This document shows, one piece after another, positions 59,627 through 64,000 of a DNA stretch of 64,000 bases (its first letter is position 1; each line of letters opens with the position of its first letter). The notes under the pieces were generated by a model that had not been told where the DNA came from, ran no database searches, and worked only from the letters and a program-made list of their open reading frames with translations. Origin of the DNA: Sternotherus odoratus. Taxonomy: Eukaryota > Chordata > Testudines > Kinosternidae. The translations under genes were made by a program, and so were the position numbers. The stretch covers positions 81,820,712 to 81,884,711 of the forward strand of contig JAVMKO010000009.1 of the NCBI GenBank assembly GCA_032164245.1, given 5' to 3'.

Positions 59627-60235
59627 CGGGGTGAAAGTAAGTTAAAGGACTTACTGGTACTCCGTAGTCCTTTACATCCTTGAGGCCTTTAAATCAGGAT
59701 TTAAAGGGCCCAGGGCTAGGGCTGTGATAGCAGCAGCTGGGAGTCCTGGGCCCTTTAAGTCACCCCTGGAGCTACCAGCTGCAGAGGCAGCTGGGAGCCC
59801 TGGGGCTCGGGTGATTTAAAGTGTCCAGGACTCCAGCTGCTTCTACTGCTCCTGGCTGCCGCCACTACCTTACGGCGCTGGCAGAGGGTCCAGGGCTCCA
59901 CTGTGGTAGCAGCTAAAAGGAGCCCCTAGCCCTTTAAATCACCTCCAGAGCCCCTGGCTGCTGCTGCTATCCCAGGGCTCTGGAGTGGGACTCGGGAGGT
60001 GATTTAAAGGGCCCCAAAGGGTAGCGGCAGTGAGAGCCGCAGGCCCTTTAAATCGCCACCAGAGCCCTGCCGTTGTCTCCCCTGGGCTCTGGCAGCAGGG
60101 CTTGGGTGGCTATTTAAAGGATCCTGGGCTCCAGCTTCTGCCAGAAGCCCCAGGCCCTTTAAGTTGCTGCCAGGGGAAGCTAGTGCACCAGTTCTTGCCG
60201 GTATGCCAGGGTGGACCGGCTTACTTGTACCTCCG
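59627..60235. repeat. Inverted-end repeat with alternating TTTAAA and GC-rich blocks
   Basis: The left end GGGGTGAAAGTAAG and right end CTTACTTGTACCTCC are imperfect inverted repeats. Inside, TTTAA-centred motifs next to GGCCC recur near 59685, 59700, 59753, 59814, 59932, 60003, 60046, 60112 and 60155, alternating in orientation, separated by CAGCTGGGAG-like blocks. Superfamily not identified. Non-coding. Confidence 0.65.
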
Positions 60236-60536
60236 CATACACCCCAATACAACAGCTAATGCAGTAATATTCATTAGGGGAAATTGTAAAGATGCAATGA
60301 AAGCTAAGAGGTAACGACAGTTGCTGTAAAATGAATTTGTACTGAGTGTGCAGTTGGACTTCAGTTCCTTTTTTAACTTAAAAATTACTTTTATTTGCTT
60401 TCTTTATTAGTATTACTTCTAGCACAATACAATTTGCAATTAAAAGCTAATTTGAACTAAGATGTCTCCCACAAGTCAGTGATGACTTGGTGTAGTGCCA
60501 TCAGTGTCTTCTGGAGATGATTCATGGAGTACTTAC

Positions 60537-60640
60537 CAGCAACACTCCAAAATGGGTAAGATGGTTACAATCACAGATTGTGTAATTCATATCTCTGCGT
60601 TTCACTTCACACCCTGATGTATTCCAACCACCCAGTCCAT
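60537..60640 (-). CDS. ADGRG4: ADGRG4 exon: GPS autoproteolysis site
   Basis: Acceptor GTACAG|ATGGAC and donor TTGCTG|GTAAGT. It encodes [10 protein letters not shown], then [16 protein letters not shown], including all GPS cysteines and tryptophan and the cleavage triplet H-L/T. Confidence 0.93.
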
Positions 60641-61386
60641 CTGTACAATACAGAAAGGAATTTTTAACCAGTCATATCCAGTAATTTATAGCTCTGAAAA
60701 AATGCAGGAGGTGTGATTTTGAGCTTAAGTTAGTACAGATCGCAGAGTCAGCTAACAGCACACATGGGTGAGACTTCACACAAGAACACATGTTTTGAAT
60801 TGCTGTTGGAGGTTAAAATATCTAAACTTGTATGGATAAAACTTGGGGAATGAAGAAATATTTCTAGTACTACATATTTATAGTGAGAGAAAGAGAGAGA
60901 GGTTGGCTGCTAGATTACATTTAAGGAGGTGGGGCCATGGTAAGTGTTTGAAAGTTGAGAAGGAACAGTTTAGATCAGGGGAGTCAAACATTCTGCTTGG
61001 AGACCAGGTCTTTCCTCATGTGACTTATTTATACCCTATTTATATGGCTGGTATTGCATATTCAGATTCTGCAGAATCTAAACTGTTAAAAGAAGAAGAA
61101 ATTTCTAGCATTGATTGTTGCACAGAAAACCTCCCAAAAGCGAGCTGATTGTAAATTAATACACTGTTGTCTTCCTGAATCTTCAGAAAGGGTGGGCCAA
61201 ATTCCATGCTCAGCTACACTAGAATGACACCATTAACTTAACGGGATAACTCTGAGATGAATGTCGATATTTCATTGCAAAACCATGATATGTAAAGCTT
61301 GAATCTTGTAACACCACATTAGGTAGCCAAGAGCATCAGCAGAATGGTGATGGCTAAAATATGGCAACCTTGTAAATAGTACTTAC

Positions 61387-61432
61387 TGTTCTTTGTAAAG
61401 TCCCAAAACACACAGTGCACTGTAGCATTGTT
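61387..61432 (-). CDS. ADGRG4: ADGRG4 exon: pre-GPS CVFWDF segment
   Basis: A 46-bp exon with acceptor TTTCAG|AACAAT and donor AACA|GTAAGT. It encodes NNATVHCVFWDFTKN plus one base. The C.FWDF motif is the invariant start of the GPS region. Confidence 0.9.
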
Positions 61433-62004
61433 CTGAAAGAAAGGAAAATGAGTACCGTGACCTTGCTGTGAACTCCCTCTAATGTCTGCTCTTTAACTCT
61501 GACTGTATGAGATGTGATCAATCCTAATTTGTTTTCTACTCGGAGGGGCAAAAACTGAGTTTGGCAAAGACTTTTGCCGAGGTTGTTTGGTTCAACAACA
61601 GCTACATGGCTGGTTGGAGTGCAAGGTTCCTCCATGATGTCCTATCAATGTGTCTCAAGTCTGACCTAAGTAGCCCATCTAGAAATAGAAGTGGACTTCA
61701 GTCTGTTCTCCCCTGGGTCTCTGCTAAGACCATGAGCAAGGTTACCAAATGTGCTGGTGGCTTTTGGGGATGTGCACTCCTGTCCACCGACTGCTGGACT
61801 TAAGAGTCCCAGCAATCTTTCATGCTATCGAAAAGCACTCAGGTGGTAACAACATTTAGATTAGAAGGGGCACCCTAGAGATCAGTGGTTTTCCCATTAC
61901 CAATGTCCTAGATCATCCCAACCTCCCATCAGTATGTTTATCTTACTCCCTCAGAGTTAGCTATGTCTACACTATGGACCTTCCAGCAGCACAACAGGAC
62001 CTGA

Positions 62005-62175
62005 CCAATAGACCAGCTTGGTCATACACTTGCTGTGAAACCTCTTAGACAAGTCACCTAGCTATTCTGTGCCTCAGCTTCCCATCTGTCCAGTGAGGAG
62101 GATGATACCCACCCTGGGGAAGTCCATGGAGAGGTATGGATGGAAAGCGCAATATAAGTATTACATAATATTATC
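62005..62175 (-). mobile_element. MIR-like SINE
   Basis: Contains GCCTCAGCTTCCCATCTGTCC and GCGCAATATAAGTATTACATAA, the reverse of the MIR-core order. Confidence 0.6.
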
Positions 62176-62891
62176 AAAGCTTTGTGCAGGAGGAGGGGGT
62201 GAATTTCACCCTAAATGTTAACATGCAGTATTTCTCGATAGCGCCTGAAGGATGTAAGAAGAAACACAGTGCTTTTCTCTGCCTTTCTGCCCTGTCAATA
62301 CTCCAAAACGTTGTTTCTGATGAATACGATCGGCAATTAAAAGCAGGCTCCTCTCTGAAAGTCTGTGTTTTCATGTACTCTTTGTAACAAAAGGACACAA
62401 CTCAATTTTAGCCAAGGGCCTACTGATTGAATAGTGCGATCAGTATACTGTCGGCCATATCTTGCACTTTTGCAGATCCAGTTATATTTCTGCATGCCAG
62501 CACCCAGACTGAGTGTAGCATTTTTGTGTTTATGTTGCTGTCCCTTTGCACTACTAAGTGCTGAGGAGTTATAGTTCCTTAATCTCAATTAATAGGCATG
62601 GGGGGCGGGGAATCAACGTGTTGGTTTCCCTGATATCAAGGAAAAAGAGTTAGTGCCCCTTACTGCCTGCTAGAGATTAGGTAAGGGAATACATGCTTGG
62701 GTAATTTGTGTGAATTAAACAGACAGCCTAAAATCTGTTTGAACTATTAGTCTTGCCATTGACCTGCGGCATGCAAAGACTAGTTCAGTAGGAAGAACAT
62801 TTCAACAAGATAGGTAATCCTATTTTAAGGATGAACAGAAATGAAATTGATTTTAATTGAAGAAGCATGTGTTTAAATAAAAATGCTGTAC

Positions 62892-63014
62892 CATATTTGG
62901 ATTTATATGCTGTAGAATAATATTCACTGGCTCAATGAGGTTGTGAATTGATACATTTTCAATGCTGGCACTCACAACATAGGTGTTCAACTTTCCATTC
63001 CTCCAACTGTTATC
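62892..63014 (-). CDS. ADGRG4: ADGRG4 exon: GAIN domain
   Basis: Acceptor CTATAG... read as TTATAG|GATAAC and donor AATATG|GTACAG. 41 codons in phase 0 with KLNTYVVSASIENVSIHNL and EPVNIILQHI, a conserved GAIN beta-strand segment. The next exon upstream is outside the window. Confidence 0.88.
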
Positions 63015-63246
63015 CTATAATGGAAAGATACAGAAAATAAGAGTTTGGGTTATTCAGGCTACTGGGATTCCAACTGTTTGCTGTCTGGTTTGTTTGAAAA
63101 CTGTGTTTATTAGAATAGATGAGAGGAACACATTGGAATGCCTGATTTTAATTCAGATTCAAACTCTCGCCTAATTAGCTAAAGTGAAATATAGATGCAA
63201 CCCCATTGACTGGACCAGGAGAGTCTCACAACCATTTCCCTACAAT

Positions 63247-63300
63247 CAGAGGGGTAGCCCTGTTAGTCTGGATCTGCAAAAGTGACAGTCTTGTAGCACC
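63247..63300 (-). mobile_element. Penelope-like element terminus, truncated
   Basis: Starts TCAGAGGGGTAGCCCTGTTAG like the other PLE tails and is cut off at the LTR-like repeat beginning at 63301, before the hammerhead-like block. Confidence 0.7.
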
Positions 63301-63780
63301 TGTGATACAGCCTGGCCAGCAGACAACAGGAGAGTGTTGGAGGGAAGCAAGTTTGCTAGAAGTGGTTGGAGCACCTGAAGCCAATTAAAGCCCCTGAAGC
63401 CAGTCACATGATAAAAAAAAAAACCCTTCAATCAGACAGTTGGAGGGAGTTGGTGGGAGAGCAGTTTGGAGGAAAGCAGAGCAGAGTTTGGAGAAGTGCT
63501 GTGGTGAGCTAAGAAGACCCAGACCCCAGGTAAAGGAACACCACCTGGCTTGTGCAGAGAGAGGGCAGGAAGCCCCCACAAGCTGAAGGGTAGGAGAGGG
63601 AAGTAGCCCAGGGGAAGGAATAGCTAATCCAAGCGGTTTACCGCTATCCTCAGGGCCCCTGGGCTGGGACCCAGAGTAGAGGGTGGGCCCGGGTCCCTCT
63701 CCCTCCCTCTCCACTTCTCCCCTCTAGAATACTAGTGGGACAGTTCAGGGGCAAGAAATAGGCTCCCTGAACCCCCCACA
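63301..63780 (+). mobile_element. LTR-like repeat related to the minisatellite-bearing LTR
   Basis: Begins TGTGATACAGCC and seems to end CCCCCCACA. It shares the block GGGACCCAG...GTGGGCCCGGGTCCC (about 63668-63698) with 45431-45460 of the large LTR but has no 50-bp array after it. An A-rich GATAAAA element is at about 63409. Flanks do not match, so the ends are tentative. Confidence 0.5.
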
Positions 63781-64000
63781 AGAAAAGAGAGCATGGGACC
63801 CATCAATATAGTGCTGGAAATTTGCCATACACCTTATAGATAGGCTGACCATATTTCCTTGAGACAAAAACAGGACATTGGGATGGCAAAAACGGGACGG
63901 GGTTGGGGGGGGGTCTCACCAGATGAAATCGGTGCAGTGGCTGCAGAACCTGGGCTGAGGGGCGCTGGGGGGTGGTTGGGGGCTCTGGGGGCACTCTAGG
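63781..64000. other. Right-edge sequence, no gene seen
   Basis: GC-rich toward the edge (G runs at 63905-63912 and beyond), probably another repeat running out of the window. No ADGRG4 exon was found here. Confidence 0.4.

Larger units (their letters stand above)
42454..63014 (-). other. ADGRG4: ADGRG4 (GPR112) gene, 3' part: GAIN/GPS, 7TM and tail
   Basis: Adhesion G-protein-coupled receptor G4, a plasma-membrane receptor with a giant extracellular region. Nine exons (123, 46, 104, 122, 269, 97, 290, 99 and 218 bp) join in phase to 455 residues and a stop. Seen in order: GAIN subdomain (SWRNGKLNTYVVSASIENV); the CVFWDF motif; the GPS with [13 protein letters not shown], in which HL/T is the autoproteolysis site and THFGVLL the tethered-agonist start; TM1 (LITYAGCG); TM2-TM3 ([35 protein letters not shown]); TM4 (VVVATLLII); ECL2 CWIQDDD; TM5-TM7 (SLTFLLGLTWGFAFFAWG); and a Ser-rich tail. 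The human protein has about 3080 residues, mostly the N-terminal region, which lies beyond the right edge. It lies next to BRS3 in the same orientation, as in mammals. Confidence 0.95.

Overview
The window is vertebrate nuclear DNA, most likely from a cryptodiran turtle. Genes are split into small exons with GT-AG introns, and nearly everything else is repeats. Those repeats are a typical turtle mix: many CR1 LINE 3' ends, a tRNA-derived SINE with clear A and B boxes, Penelope-like element (PLE) tails, MIR-like SINEs, hAT, PIF/Harbinger and Tc1/mariner non-autonomous elements, and LTRs. Species assignment is inference from repeat content.

Three protein-coding genes are supported, all on the minus strand. 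From right to left, in transcriptional order, they are: ADGRG4 (adhesion GPCR; the last nine coding exons found, 63014 to 42454, with the huge N-terminal part beyond the right edge), BRS3 (bombesin receptor subtype 3; complete three-exon coding sequence, 24998 to 20506), and HTATSF1 (spliceosome-associated Tat-SF1; exons 1-6 from 10117 to 1721, the rest beyond the left edge). This order and orientation match the block at human Xq26.3 as I know it. In every gene the exons join in phase with consensus splice sites and no internal stop, so the genes look intact.

Region by region: 1-1720 is the last visible HTATSF1 intron, with a LINE fragment split by a hAT MITE. 1721-10117 is HTATSF1, whose introns carry a TA-flanked element with a 43-bp tandem array, two PLE tails, a hAT element and a 250-bp inverted repeat. 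9880-10560 is a CpG-rich promoter with CCAAT, E-box, ETS-like and YY1-like sites. 10561-20505 is intergenic. 20506-24998 is BRS3. 24999-42453 is intergenic, with two decayed Harbinger transposons, one invaded by an LTR-like repeat that was in turn invaded by a PLE carrying a GIY-YIG endonuclease remnant. 42454-63014 is ADGRG4. Its last intron holds the most striking object in the window: an apparent solo LTR (TG...CA, 5-bp target duplication) swollen to 4.1 kb by 71 uninterrupted copies of a 50-bp CpG-rich minisatellite.

No prokaryotic, plasmid, CRISPR or rRNA/tRNA gene content was seen. The three genes do not form a pathway: they are an ancient linkage group of two G-protein-coupled receptors and one RNA-processing factor.
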